Positions 9,094 through 18,406 are shown, numbered from the stretch's first letter. The stretch is 18,406 nucleotides of DNA from Conidiobolus incongruus B7586 (GCA_000697335.1 JNEM01008129.1:1-18406), one strand, 5' to 3'. The notes: generated by a model from the sequence alone, not told the origin. Numbers and translations: made by a program.

Positions 9094-9408
9094 ATTTTAG
9101 AAAAAAATTTAAATTTTCCGATACAAAAATATTCTAATATTATTCATAATATAGAAGCAAATATATATATTGGGGAAAGTGATATACCAAATCTACATAT
9201 CCGAGATAAATTCCATAATTAATTAACGTCGATAATCTTATAAATATTCCAACGATATCCAAGTAATTTTCTCCCCACAGTACTTTGTTTATATTATAAA
9301 TTTTAGTTCCAAGTTTAGTTTGGGTCATTGTTTAATTTTTCAAGTGTATACAATACCACGAATTATCATTTTTCCAAATCTTTTTTTAAGTTGTATATTT
9401 AATTTTAA
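9094..9408. other. PMC1 upstream region with an unproven minus-strand ORF
   Basis: This interval must contain the PMC1 promoter and leader; an in-frame TAA abuts the PMC1 ATG. On the minus strand a 62-codon ORF (9328-9140) starts MTQTKLGTKIYNINKVLWGE and has a hydrophobic middle. It matches no family I recognise and its length is not improbable, so it is not called as a gene. No clear TATA element can be singled out in such AT-rich DNA. Confidence 0.4.
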
Positions 9409-12400
9409 ATGTCCGATCCCAAAGGAACTGATAACGTTCCTCCCAAAATCGATATTGAAGTAAGCCACGATTTGAGCGATATTTCGGATGAGCTTCAAAA
9501 TATAGAGACACCAAGAGCCATTCCAACTATTACCACTACAGCGGAAACTGCTAATCCCGAAAATGAGAACAATAATTCCAATCCAAGTATTTCTGAAGAG
9601 ACTCCAACAGCTTCTATTGGATCGAAAACGCCAACAGCACCCAAAATGGATGAAAAATTAGCTGTCAAGGTCCCAGATGGGGAGTTCCCTCTGAAGGTTG
9701 AAGCACTTCAAAGCGTTTTCGACCCCAAAGATATTCATAAACTTCATAGTATGGCCGAGTCGACACCACATTTACTTGCAGCCTTGCATACTGATAAATC
9801 TGTGGGATTGAGTTCCGCTGAATTGAGCGATAAGGATGATAAGGGTTTAAATAATAGACAGAGAATATACGGTGTTAATAGGCTTCCACCAGTTCCAACG
9901 CGGTCCTTACTCCAATTGATGTGGGCAGCTATGCACGATAACACTATGATTTTGTTAACTGTCGCAGCACTCATATCTTTGGCAATCGGTATCTACCAGG
10001 ATGTTGCAACACCTCCAGAAATAATTACTGTGATTGTAAATGGGGAGCCAACCAAGCAAGAAGCTCCAAGAGTTCACTGGGTTGAAGGAGTTGCAATTTT
10101 AGTAGCAGTCACAATCGTTTTACTTGCAGGGTCTATTAACGACTGGCGTAAAGAAAAGCAGTTCCAAAAGCTGAATAGTAAAAAAGACAACAGGGAGTTG
10201 AAGTTAATCCGCGATGGCAAAGTTCAAGAAATTTCGGTTTATGAGATTGTAGTAGGTGATATTATTCAAGTTGAACCAGGTGATATTTTGCCAGCAGACG
10301 GTATTATTTTGGAATCTCACAACCTTCAATGCGATGAAAGTAGTGCAACTGGTGAAAGTGATGCAATTGTTAAGGTCACTATGGAAGAGTGTTTAAGAGC
10401 ACATAGTGGTGATGGCGAAAAGAGCTCCAAGCACAAGGATCCATTTATGTTATCCGGCTCCAAAGTATTGGAAGGAGTGGGCAAATATGTTGTAACAAAT
10501 GTCGGTGAGAATAGTTTCTTTGGTAGAATTATGATGAATTTAAGAGGTGAAATCGAAGAAACTCCACTTCAAGTTAAGCTCGGATATTTAGCAGAACGTA
10601 TTGCAAAGTTGGGAGGTGCTGCAGCTTTATTAATGTTAGTTGTTCTCGTTATCATATATTTCGTTAACTGGAACCGACAGGAACATGAAGCTTATAAAGT
10701 AGTTGAATCTTTAGTCAATATTTTGATTAATGCTATCACGATTGTGGTTGTTGCTGTACCCGAAGGTTTACCACTTGCAGTTACGCTTTCTTTAGCGTTT
10801 GCCACTGTAAGAATGTTGAAAGACAATAACTTGGTGCGCGTGCTAGCAGCTTGTGAAACGATGGGCAATGCAACAACTGTATGCAGTGACAAAACGGGAA
10901 CCTTGACACAAAATAAAATGACAGTCGTTGCTGGAACACTCGGATGGTCTTATCAATTCGTTAAAGGACCAGACATGCATCCATCAGGAGACACTGCACC
11001 CATTCAATTCAATGAACTCAACTCCAAATTATCTAGGAATGAAGAATGGAATAAATTCCATGAAAATGTTGCAATCAATTCTTCCGCCTTCGAAAAAACC
11101 AACGCGAATGGAGAAACTGAGTTTGTAGGTTCTAAAACTGAAGTAGCATTACTCGCTTTCTCAAAGGAGGTAGGTTGTCCAGATGCTAAAGAGTTGAGAA
11201 ATAGATACCCCGTAGTGCAAGTTTGGCCATTTAGTAGTGCTCGTAAAATGATGGCAACATTGGTGAAAGTTACCAATCCCAAAGATAGTTCAACAATTTA
11301 CCGTCTTTTCGTTAAAGGTGCTTCCGAAATTATATTGTCTAAATGTACAGCTGTAGCAAATATGGAATCTGAAGATGTACCTAGTAACCCCTTGAATCCC
11401 GAATCTTCTATGCAAATTGAACAACGAATCTCTGAATATGCTCAAAATTCTTTAAGAACTATTGGTTTAGCTTATATTGATATCACTTTAACTGATGAAG
11501 AAGCCAACAAAGTTGAAACTTTGGAAGAAGACCAGTCTGCCGATTTTTGGTCCAAGAAAGTTTTAGAACCGGGTAATTGGACTCTTTCTGGTATTGTTGG
11601 TATTGAAGATCCTCTTCGTGAAGGTGTGACCCAAGCCGTTGCTGACTGTCGCCACTCTGGCGTTGTTGTTCGTATGGTTACTGGTGACAATGTTGTCACT
11701 GCAAAAGCCATCGCTACAAAATGTGGAATTTATAGGGAAGGTGCAATTGTTATGGAAGGTCCAGAATTTAGAAAGTTATCTGACTCTCAATTGGATAGTA
11801 TTTTACCAAGGTTAAGAGTTTTGGCAAGATCTTCACCAGAAGATAAAATGAAACTGGTTAAACGCCTCAAGCATTTGGGACAGGTTGTAGCAGTTACGGG
11901 TGATGGTACGAATGATGGACCAGCTCTTAAAGCTGCAGATGTCGGTTTCAGTATGGGTATTGCAGGAACAGAAGTTGCGAAAGAAGCTAGTAGTATCGTC
12001 CTCATGGATGATAATTTTAGTAGTATTGTCAAAGCGATTATGTGGGGCAGGACTGTTAACGATAGTATCAAAAAGTTTTTGCAGTTCCAATTAACAACAA
12101 ATATCACAGCCGTTTTGGTTGCTTTCGTTTCTGCTGTTGTCGACCCAGATAAAGGACCTGTACTAACCGCTGTTCAGCTGCTTTGGGTTAATTTGATTAT
12201 GGATACTTTGGCTGCTTTAGCACTCGCTACAGATCCCCCTTCTAAAGATGTACTTGATCGCCCACCAGAATCGCGCAAAGCATCACTTATTAGTATCCAA
12301 ATGTGGAAAATGATATTGGGCCAAGCAATCTTCCAAGCCTCCGTTTCTTTTGGCTTACTCTATGGTGGTGCTACATTTTACGATGATGAAGAAACTAATG

Positions 12401-13014
12401 GCCGTGATAACCCTATTTTGAGAACTCTTGTATTCAACACTTTTGTTTTAATGCAGCTATTTAACGAGATCAATTGTCGTTCTGCTGACCATCGACTCAA
12501 TGTACTTAAAGGGCTTCATAGGAATATCTATTTCATCTCCATCTTAGTCTTCTCTTTCATCGCTCAAGTAATCATTGTCCAATTTGGTTCTTACGCCTTC
12601 AGTACTTCCCCCTTAGATGGTGCTCAATGGGGTATCAGTATTGGCCTAGCATTTATGACTCTTCCAATTGGTATTATCATCCGTCTCATTCCAACAGATC
12701 TCTTTGGCGTACTACCTTCGTCATTCGAAAGGTCCGACTCTCTCGAAGGTGGAGGTCCTCTGGATACTATTCGATCCGATCTGAGCTTCTTGCATAGTTT
12801 GAGAAGTACAAGAGCTGGTAGTCGCACTGCATCCCTTTATCACAGTTCCAGGAGTAGCTACCATCGCAGTATGTTCGGTAGCGATAAGCAACCAGTACTT
12901 CAGGGTTTAATTGTCCCCAGTATGGTTGGAAGTAGTATTGGAATGGGAGGTCAAGGATATGGTGTTAATTCTCCCAGGACCCCTCAAGTGGAAAGCCCTA
13001 AACCTATAAATTAA
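9409..13014 (+). CDS. PMC1: P-type (IIB) Ca2+-transporting ATPase, Pmc1-like, 1201 aa
   Basis: A Ca2+ pump that uses ATP to move cytosolic Ca2+ into the vacuole (fungal Pmc1) or out of the cell (animal PMCA), keeping cytosolic Ca2+ low. Visible motifs are actuator TGES (314-317), PEGLP in membrane helix 4 (451-455), phosphorylation site DKTGTLT (Asp494) and hinge TGDGTND (830-836). Asn928 and Asp932 in helix 6 (WVNLIMDTLAALALATDPP) are the single Ca2+ site typical of IIB pumps. Membrane helices fall near residues 180-196, 224-244, 402-421 and 434-463, with six more from about 860 to 1094. The N-terminal 125 residues are acidic, Ser/Thr/Pro-rich and cytosolic. The C-terminal tail (1096-1201) is Ser/Arg-rich. 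All catalytic residues are present and there is no intron. A TAA directly precedes the ATG in frame. The invariant Leu924 is encoded by CTG, showing standard CTG decoding. Vacuolar location is inferred from fungal relatives. Confidence 0.95.
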   Translation: MSDPKGTDNVPPKIDIEVSHDLSDISDELQNIETPRAIPTITTTAETANPENENNNSNPSISEETPTASIGSKTPTAPKMDEKLAVKVPDGEFPLKVEALQSVFDPKDIHKLHSMAESTPHLLAALHTDKSVGLSSAELSDKDDKGLNNRQRIYGVNRLPPVPTRSLLQLMWAAMHDNTMILLTVAALISLAIGIYQDVATPPEIITVIVNGEPTKQEAPRVHWVEGVAILVAVTIVLLAGSINDWRKEKQFQKLNSKKDNRELKLIRDGKVQEISVYEIVVGDIIQVEPGDILPADGIILESHNLQCDESSATGESDAIVKVTMEECLRAHSGDGEKSSKHKDPFMLSGSKVLEGVGKYVVTNVGENSFFGRIMMNLRGEIEETPLQVKLGYLAERIAKLGGAAALLMLVVLVIIYFVNWNRQEHEAYKVVESLVNILINAITIVVVAVPEGLPLAVTLSLAFATVRMLKDNNLVRVLAACETMGNATTVCSDKTGTLTQNKMTVVAGTLGWSYQFVKGPDMHPSGDTAPIQFNELNSKLSRNEEWNKFHENVAINSSAFEKTNANGETEFVGSKTEVALLAFSKEVGCPDAKELRNRYPVVQVWPFSSARKMMATLVKVTNPKDSSTIYRLFVKGASEIILSKCTAVANMESEDVPSNPLNPESSMQIEQRISEYAQNSLRTIGLAYIDITLTDEEANKVETLEEDQSADFWSKKVLEPGNWTLSGIVGIEDPLREGVTQAVADCRHSGVVVRMVTGDNVVTAKAIATKCGIYREGAIVMEGPEFRKLSDSQLDSILPRLRVLARSSPEDKMKLVKRLKHLGQVVAVTGDGTNDGPALKAADVGFSMGIAGTEVAKEASSIVLMDDNFSSIVKAIMWGRTVNDSIKKFLQFQLTTNITAVLVAFVSAVVDPDKGPVLTAVQLLWVNLIMDTLAALALATDPPSKDVLDRPPESRKASLISIQMWKMILGQAIFQASVSFGLLYGGATFYDDEETNGRDNPILRTLVFNTFVLMQLFNEINCRSADHRLNVLKGLHRNIYFISILVFSFIAQVIIVQFGSYAFSTSPLDGAQWGISIGLAFMTLPIGIIIRLIPTDLFGVLPSSFERSDSLEGGGPLDTIRSDLSFLHSLRSTRAGSRTASLYHSSRSSYHRSMFGSDKQPVLQGLIVPSMVGSSIGMGGQGYGVNSPRTPQVESPKPIN

Positions 13015-13605
13015 TTTATTTTTAATAATATTTAACTTACCTAATAATTACCTAATAAATCAACCTAAAATGTATATTTATTCAAGTTATATTATTTCGA
13101 TATAATTCGAATTATTAACTAATGATGAGAGAATAGTAATCCAATTTTGTTGTAATATTAGTTCTAATGTTTTGCTATATTTAGTGAGAGACAGACAACT
13201 TTTTTAATATTAAATAGACATTGTGTTTAGAAAAAGGGATGAGATGTTATTTAAACTATCAAATTTTATATATTACATTTAATAAATTCTAATATTTTAA
13301 TCGATAATATATTATGAGTATTGAGATATAAATATCAATTAAAATAATTAAAGTGAATTTGATGTGAAAATTATTAGATTGAGTATTTGAAATATAAATA
13401 TAGAAGAATTGAATAATAAAAAAATAATAAGTATAGTAAGAAATATTCAGTAAATATTAATATGAAATTAAAATAGAATGAAAAACTGAATAAAATAAAA
13501 ATTAAATATAACTGATGAAATTGAAAGAATGAATGGAGAAACGAAAATGAATAATTAATTAATTTTTCTATTATTATTTAAACATTTAAGAAATTTAGTA
13601 ACCAA
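13015..13605. other. Intergenic region between PMC1 and tRNA-Cys
   Basis: AT-rich DNA containing the PMC1 3' untranslated region. No sustained open frame was seen on either strand. A GTAAG-like donor on the minus strand near 13040 has no coding sequence around it and is taken as chance. Confidence 0.6.
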
Positions 13606-13677
13606 GGGCGTATAGCTCAGTGGTAGAGCAATCGACTGCAGATCGATAGGTCGTTGGTTCAAATCCGACTGCGCCCT
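13606..13677 (+). tRNA. tRNA-Cys, anticodon GCA
   Basis: A complete 72-nt cloverleaf without intron. The acceptor stem is GGGCGTA (13606-13612) paired with TGCGCCC (13670-13676, one G-T pair). The discriminator is T at 13677, the base expected for cysteine tRNAs. The anticodon stem ATCGA/TCGAT encloses loop CTGCAGA, with GCA at 13638-13640. Box A (TAGCTCAGTGG, 13613-13623) and box B (GGTTCAAATCC, 13656-13666) are intact. Confidence 0.97.
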
Positions 13678-13682
13678 TTTTT
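13678..13682 (+). terminator. RNA polymerase III T-run terminator of tRNA-Cys
   Basis: Five T residues directly follow the discriminator base, the usual immediate Pol III stop. Confidence 0.85.
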
Positions 13683-14115
13683 GTTCATCCAATTTTTTCT
13701 CTTTCATATATTGTTTTTAAATTATTTTTAATATAATATGAATCATATATCAATAAGTTTTGCTATTGTGTTATATTAAATTATAGCTATTATTTGTCAG
13801 TTATCACAATTACTAATATATTCCAATAATCCTAATATTGTATTATTTTAAAGTTCAATTTATAAAATTTTAAAAATTAATCATAATTATTAAAATTACA
13901 TTTTAAAATAAATTAAACATTTATCTAAATTTTGACTATTATTTGAATGTTAAATGAGTTATTTTGAACTATAAAAAAATTACAACTTTAAATTCATTAG
14001 ATTATAACAAATATAGTTCAAATTAATGAATTTAATAATTTTAAAATGATTCAATTATTAATAAAAAAATAATTAATTAAAGAACAATGTAAAATTAAGC
14101 ATTATCAAAACCAAT
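13683..14115. other. Intergenic region between tRNA-Cys and the seven-exon gene
   Basis: Very AT-rich, with no open frame or RNA gene seen. It holds the 3' untranslated region of the minus-strand gene that ends at 14116. Confidence 0.6.
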
Positions 14116-15361
14116 TTATTGACTGTTTAAAATATTCAACTCCCATATTAAATTATTAATTAATTCTTTATCACAACTACCATTATCATTATAAACCAAA
14201 TAACATAAATTGCTATTCGAATCATTCAAATAGACAGATACTTGACATTTGTTAGGCAACAAGATGTTAAACTGGGTTAATTTGGGTACAATACCATCCA
14301 CTGGATTCAATTGGAACTGAGATCTCAAGAATTGAGGTGAGAGTTGAATTTCAATTTTAGAATCGTTGAATTCAATAGGTGCTGATAATTTCGAATAACT
14401 TAGTTTACACTATAATAAATTATATTAGAATGAATAGAAATTAATGATTGATAAAACTTACAAAATCAATTAAATAAATTCCAAAAGAGTTTTTGATAGA
14501 TAGTGGGTTTAAAGTGCCGGGACTAATAAATTGAATTTCTATTTCGCCAATGTACTATAGACTAAATTAGTATGAAATATATACTTATAATAAAATATTG
14601 AGCTACTTGAGTTTTATCGATTGGATTAAATAATATTAATTCTTGATAGGTTTCATTAGGTTTAAAATCTGAAAAATCGTAACTATCGTTCAAAAAGTTT
14701 TTACATCTAAATATTTTAAATAAGATCAATTCTTATATTGAATAAAAATAATTATAATAAAATTACTTGGATTGATTTATATCGTCTTTAGTACATTTTA
14801 AATATTGATTCCAGTGATTAGCATCACTGTCTCCATCAAAATTTTTAGGTCTTAAATTCAACGAATAACTCAATTTGGGCAATGGAAACTTTCCAATATT
14901 TTTAAAGTTTATACTCAATTCAACAGATTCCCCTTTCGAACTAATATTCACACCTAATCAAAAACATTAAATAATGATAATAATAAATAATGTATAAAAA
15001 ATTACTAGAATTTAAACTATTTAACAATAAATTCTCCATTAATTGACTCATTCCCATAACCATATTCATGCTTTGATTTAAATTGATAGCTAAAGACTAC
15101 AAAACATTAATAATGATTTTATACAGATTGAGAATAAGTTACTTGATATATACTAGAAAAAGAATTTTGAAAATTGTTTAGAGTTTTATTTAATATATCG
15201 GTAGTTAAACTAGTACTAAAATAAATTAATATACAAATTAGAATTAATGTTATTTAAATTCTTTACTCAGTCTCATTATTATTAAGTTCGTCATTTGTAG
15301 AATTTAAATTAGGTTGATTTTCATGCTGGTTTGATGTATTAGATTCTTGGGGTTGATTCAT
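14116..15361 (-). CDS. Seven-exon gene of unknown function, predicted 310 aa
   Basis: Built by hand from splice sites. Minus-strand exons are 15361-15267, 15215-15143, 15096-15006, 14953-14767, 14706-14607, 14554-14462 and 14409-14116. The six introns are 51, 46, 52, 60, 52 and 52 nt, with donors GTAAAG, GTAACT, GTAATT, GTAATT, GTAGCT and GTAAGT, and T/A-rich acceptors ending TAG. Intron 5 has a TACTAAT branch-like element and two AGs 7 nt apart; only the second keeps the frame. Exons total 933 nt and the frame closes at TAA. The protein starts N/Q-rich (about 1-31), then a Met/Leu-rich helical part (about 32-87, with MNMVMGMSQLMENLLL). Alternating-strand sequence follows, suggesting one or two beta-sandwich domains (VELSINFKNIGKFPLPKL; YIGEIEIQFISPGT; FNILLPNKCQVSVYL). 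There is no signal peptide. I recognise no family. Seven A residues directly precede the ATG. Confidence 0.75.
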
Positions 15362-16207
15362 TTTTTTTATTATGAACAATTTGATATAAATTATTATAAA
15401 ATTAAATTATGAAAAAATAATAAAATAAAATTTATACCAAAGAATCGACTGTTTCAGTTATGGGACCAATTGAAATATCATCTCACAACTATTATCAATC
15501 ATTTTAATTAATCTCTTTTCAATAAATCATATGCATAATTTAAAATAGTAAAATTATCTTAAACTTCAGGATACTTAATAGTTTTATCATTAAATATATA
15601 TAATAATTATCTCACCAACTATAAAATTTAACTAATCACATAATTTTACAGTAAAAATTTCAATATAAATTATAGAATATCTAATTGATAAAACTATTTT
15701 TTTAAATTAATGCATTGCCTATTAAAATATTGTATTAATTTGGAATTGATTTAATATGAAGATGTGGAAATTTGACCAGTTAGAGACCTATTACAAGACA
15801 AGTTATTATATGAATTTGTAATTGATGTTTGAGATAAAATGATGTAAAACATTAATTTTAATATTATATAAGTCATTTTTATATTATTTAAACAAAATAA
15901 AAATATAAATTCATTTATATATCTTTTTCATAATAGTGTATAGCAGAAATATCATTAAATAATCTAAATTGAGTTTTCTTATTTATTGAAACATACCAAA
16001 AGTAATTTAAAAATTGGTTTTTATGTTAACTTGATAATGATGATATTTGGAAAATTAGTAAAAGATTATAATGCTATAAGAGTTATGTCTGGTTTTGATT
16101 GAAATAATCCATTAAAATCATATATTTAAAAAATTTATTATAGAATAGGGGTAAAGAAAATGAATAGCATTAGATTATTATGTTTGGAATGTTGTATAAA
16201 ATTTATC
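15362..16207. other. Intergenic region between the seven-exon gene and PYC
   Basis: It contains the promoter and leader of the seven-exon gene (left part) and the 3' untranslated region of pyruvate carboxylase (right part), both minus-strand. Short open pieces exist, for example about 21 codons on the plus strand from ATG near 15753 (MKMWKFDQLE...) and about 33 codons on the minus strand over the same bases. They contradict each other and neither is convincing. No RNA gene or repeat was seen. Confidence 0.55.
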
Positions 16208-18406
16208 TTATTTGTGGATAACTACAATGAGATCGCCTTGAGCAAGGGAGTTGGTTTCGTGGATGCACACTTCTTGGACGACACCGGAGACGGGCGCCGT
16301 GACGACGGTTTCCATCTTCATAGCGCTGAGGACAGCGATAGGATCACCAGCCTTGATTTCAACACCCTTTTCGACACGAACTTCGACAACAACACCAGCC
16401 ATTGGTGCACCAACTTCACCAGGGTTGGCAGAGTTGGCCTTGCGGCGGACGACGTGCTCAGTGGCGACAGCATTGTCTTGGATAGTGACGACACGGGATT
16501 GACCGTTGAGTAAGAAGAAGACATCGCGTTGACCGTTGGCATTGAGAGGTCCAACTGTGAGGAGTTTGACAATGAGAGTCTTACCCTTTTCAAGTTCAAT
16601 GGTGAATTCTTGATCGGCTTCAGGAGCTGAGAGGAAGAATTGCGTGGGGATAATGGAAACATCACCATACTTGTCAAGTTTTTCTTGATATTCCTTGAAT
16701 ACCTTTGGATAGAGAGCAGCACTGATTACGTCAGTATCGGAAATGTTAGGACCGTATTGTTGAACAAGTTCAGCCTTGAGAGCTTCCAAGTCGAGAGGAG
16801 GTAAAGTAGCACCAGGTCTTCCTTCAATCTTGGGAAGGTTCTTGATGATCTTAGCACGGAGAGTTTCATCGAATCCACCATAAGGTTGACCCAAGTAACC
16901 TTGGAAGTATTCAACAACAGAAGTGGGGAAAGAAAGAGTATCAGCCTTTTCAATGACATCATTGTAGTGCAATTTGTTAGAAACCATGAATTGAGCCAAA
17001 TCACCGACAACCTTAGAAGAAGGAGTGACTTTGACAATATCACCACATAATTTGTTGGCTTCAGCGTAAGCAATCTTGACTTCTCTCCATTGGGTACCGA
17101 GACCAAGTTGTTGAGATTGGAATAATAAGTTGGTGTATTGACCTCCGGGCATTTCGTGTTGGTAAACACCACTGTCACCACTCTTCAAACCGGGGTCGAA
17201 GCATCCGTAGAGTAATCTCATTTGTTCCCAGTAGGAATTGATAGATGCAATGTTATCCAAAGAGATACCAGTGCTCAAAGGAGTACCGTCTAAAGCACCA
17301 ACAATAGCGCCCATACAGGGTTGACTGGTCATACCTGACAAACTGTCGATAGCAGTGTCAACAACGTCAGCACCAGCTTCAGCGGCAGCTAACATACTGG
17401 CAACACCAGTGCTAGCGGTATCATGGGTATGGACATGAATAGGCAAGTCAGGGAATCGTTTACGGATGGATCCGACTAAGAGAGTAGCAGCCTTAGGCTT
17501 CAACAAACCAGCCATATCTTTAATACCCAAAATGTGGATGCCATGGTTGACGAGCTCTTGAGTCAAGTCCAAGTAGTATTGCAAGTTGTGCTTAGTCTTA
17601 GTGGGGTCAGAAACGTCACCAGTGTAACAGATAGTACCTTCAATGATACCACCAGCCTTTCTAACGGCGTCGATACCCAACTTCAAGTTTTCCACATAGT
17701 TCAAACTATCGAAAACACGGAAAACATCGATACCGTTTTGGACAGCTTTAGCACAGAATTCATAGACAACATTATCGGGGTAGGAAGTATAACCGACAGC
17801 GTTAGCACCTCTCAATAGCATTTGGAAGGGAATGTTGGGAACGAGTTTTCTCAAAATACGCAAACGTTCCCATGGGTCTTCGTACAAGAAACGCATAGCT
17901 ACGTCAAACGTGGCACCACCCCACATTTCCAAACTGAAGGCATTGTGGAATGCATGAGCAGTGGATGGAGCAATATTCTTCAAGTCGATGGTACGAACAC
18001 GAGTAGCCAACAAACTTTGATGAGCATCACGCCATGTGGTATCAGTAATCAATAAACCCTTGTGAGCGCGGACAGCCTTGGCAAAAGCTTCAGGGCCTTG
18101 TTCCAAGAAGATTTGTCTCCATCCGGAAGGAGGAGGGGTTTCAACGTCAATAACTTGACCATCAGGCTTATAAAGAGGGGCGATAAGAAGATTGGAAATC
18201 TTAGCGGGTTCACCGTGTTGGCCAGCAATACTGCTTCCATTAACGATGACATCACCGATGTAGTTGAGAATTTTCTGAGCACGATTCTTACTAACGACTA
18301 ACTTAAATAATTCAGGAGAGTCTTCAATCATGGTAGTCCAGATGTTGCCGCTGACGAAATCAGGATGAACCAATAATCTTTGGATGAAAGGAATATTGGT
18401 CTTGAT
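16208..18406 (-). CDS. PYC: Pyruvate carboxylase, C-terminal 732 codons (cut by window edge)
   Basis: A biotin enzyme that carboxylates pyruvate to oxaloacetate using ATP and bicarbonate, refilling the TCA cycle and feeding gluconeogenesis; cytosolic in yeasts. The frame is open to the window end, where IKTNIPFIQRLL is the end of the biotin-carboxylase domain, so the true start and about 450 N-terminal residues lie outside. Next comes the carboxyltransferase domain: DTTWRD (Asp codon near 18043), the metal-site lysine in GIKDMAG (about 17519-17521) and HVHTHDT (about 17417-17437). The tetramerisation/PC-specific domain follows. The C-terminal biotin carrier domain has AMKM, the biotinylated lysine codon being 16316-16318, 35 residues before the end. 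Everything expected in this part of the roughly 1180-aa fungal enzyme is present, with no stop, frameshift or intron. G+C content is far above the surroundings, as expected for a highly expressed gene. Confidence 0.97.
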   Translation of the reverse strand: MKTNIPFIQRLLVHPDFVSGNIWTTMIEDSPELFKLVVSKNRAQKILNYIGDVIVNGSSIAGQHGEPAKISNLLIAPLYKPDGQVIDVETPPPSGWRQIFLEQGPEAFAKAVRAHKGLLITDTTWRDAHQSLLATRVRTIDLKNIAPSTAHAFHNAFSLEMWGGATFDVAMRFLYEDPWERLRILRKLVPNIPFQMLLRGANAVGYTSYPDNVVYEFCAKAVQNGIDVFRVFDSLNYVENLKLGIDAVRKAGGIIEGTICYTGDVSDPTKTKHNLQYYLDLTQELVNHGIHILGIKDMAGLLKPKAATLLVGSIRKRFPDLPIHVHTHDTASTGVASMLAAAEAGADVVDTAIDSLSGMTSQPCMGAIVGALDGTPLSTGISLDNIASINSYWEQMRLLYGCFDPGLKSGDSGVYQHEMPGGQYTNLLFQSQQLGLGTQWREVKIAYAEANKLCGDIVKVTPSSKVVGDLAQFMVSNKLHYNDVIEKADTLSFPTSVVEYFQGYLGQPYGGFDETLRAKIIKNLPKIEGRPGATLPPLDLEALKAELVQQYGPNISDTDVISAALYPKVFKEYQEKLDKYGDVSIIPTQFFLSAPEADQEFTIELEKGKTLIVKLLTVGPLNANGQRDVFFLLNGQSRVVTIQDNAVATEHVVRRKANSANPGEVGAPMAGVVVEVRVEKGVEIKAGDPIAVLSAMKMETVVTAPVSGVVQEVCIHETNSLAQGDLIVVIHK
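16316..16318 (-). other. Biotinylation-site lysine codon of pyruvate carboxylase
   Basis: The AAG codon in the Ala-Met-Lys-Met motif is the conserved acceptor of biotin attached by biotin-protein ligase. Its distance of 35 residues from the C-terminus is the usual spacing for biotin carrier domains. Confidence 0.93.

Noticed and set aside
11787-12107. 106-codon minus-strand ORF inside PMC1
   Set aside because: Antisense to the conserved hinge and helix 5 region of the ATPase; no independent coding signal.
15753-15845. Short opposing ORFs of about 21 (+) and 33 (-) codons
   Set aside because: They overlap on opposite strands, resemble no protein and lack splice partners.
16160-16513. 117-codon plus-strand ORF and other ORFs over the pyruvate carboxylase region
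   Set aside because: They lie antisense or out of frame within a clearly coding, GC-richer gene with intact motifs; length is a by-product of its composition.
1-18406. CRISPR arrays, transposons, retroelements or toxin genes
   Set aside because: No direct-repeat array, terminal repeats, or transposase, reverse transcriptase, capsid or toxin-like sequence was recognised anywhere in the window.

Overview
The window is eukaryotic nuclear DNA, most likely fungal. Evidence for a fungus is a Gal11/Med15-type Mediator subunit, a Pmc1-type vacuolar/plasma-membrane Ca2+-ATPase and a single-chain pyruvate carboxylase. Intergenic DNA is extremely AT-rich, while the three long genes are clearly richer in G+C. 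CTG encodes leucine at an invariant position of the ATPase (residue 924), so the CTG-to-Ser/Ala yeast codes do not apply. An AT-rich early-diverging fungus would fit, but the species cannot be fixed from the sequence.

Layout: 1-3261 is AT-rich DNA with one (AT)13 microsatellite and no gene I can support. 3262-6300 (+) is MED15/GAL11. tRNA-Glu(UUC) lies at 6560-6631. From 7151 to 9093 comes a compact run of small genes that simple ORF listing mostly misses: a spliced Sm-fold gene (7151-7523, +), a tiny minus-strand gene whose frame is interrupted once (8183-7943, -), a CxxC/CxxC mini-protein (8275-8532, +) and an 89-aa helical protein (8824-9093, +). PMC1 occupies 9409-13014 (+). tRNA-Cys(GCA) is at 13606-13677. 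A seven-exon gene of unknown function runs on the minus strand from 15361 to 14116. The right edge holds the C-terminal 732 codons of pyruvate carboxylase (18406-16208, -), cut by the window end.

The long genes are intronless, whereas two of the small ones carry very short introns (46-60 nt), all GTA...YAG with an AT-rich interior. The seven-exon gene and the Sm-fold gene were assembled here by hand from splice sites and reading-frame continuity. They are predictions, but the frame closes exactly through six and two introns respectively.

The genes do not form a pathway. They are housekeeping neighbours: transcription (MED15), translation (two tRNAs), possibly RNP biology (Sm-fold protein), calcium storage (PMC1) and anaplerosis (PYC). 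The least understood parts are the seven-exon orphan and the frame-interrupted small gene.
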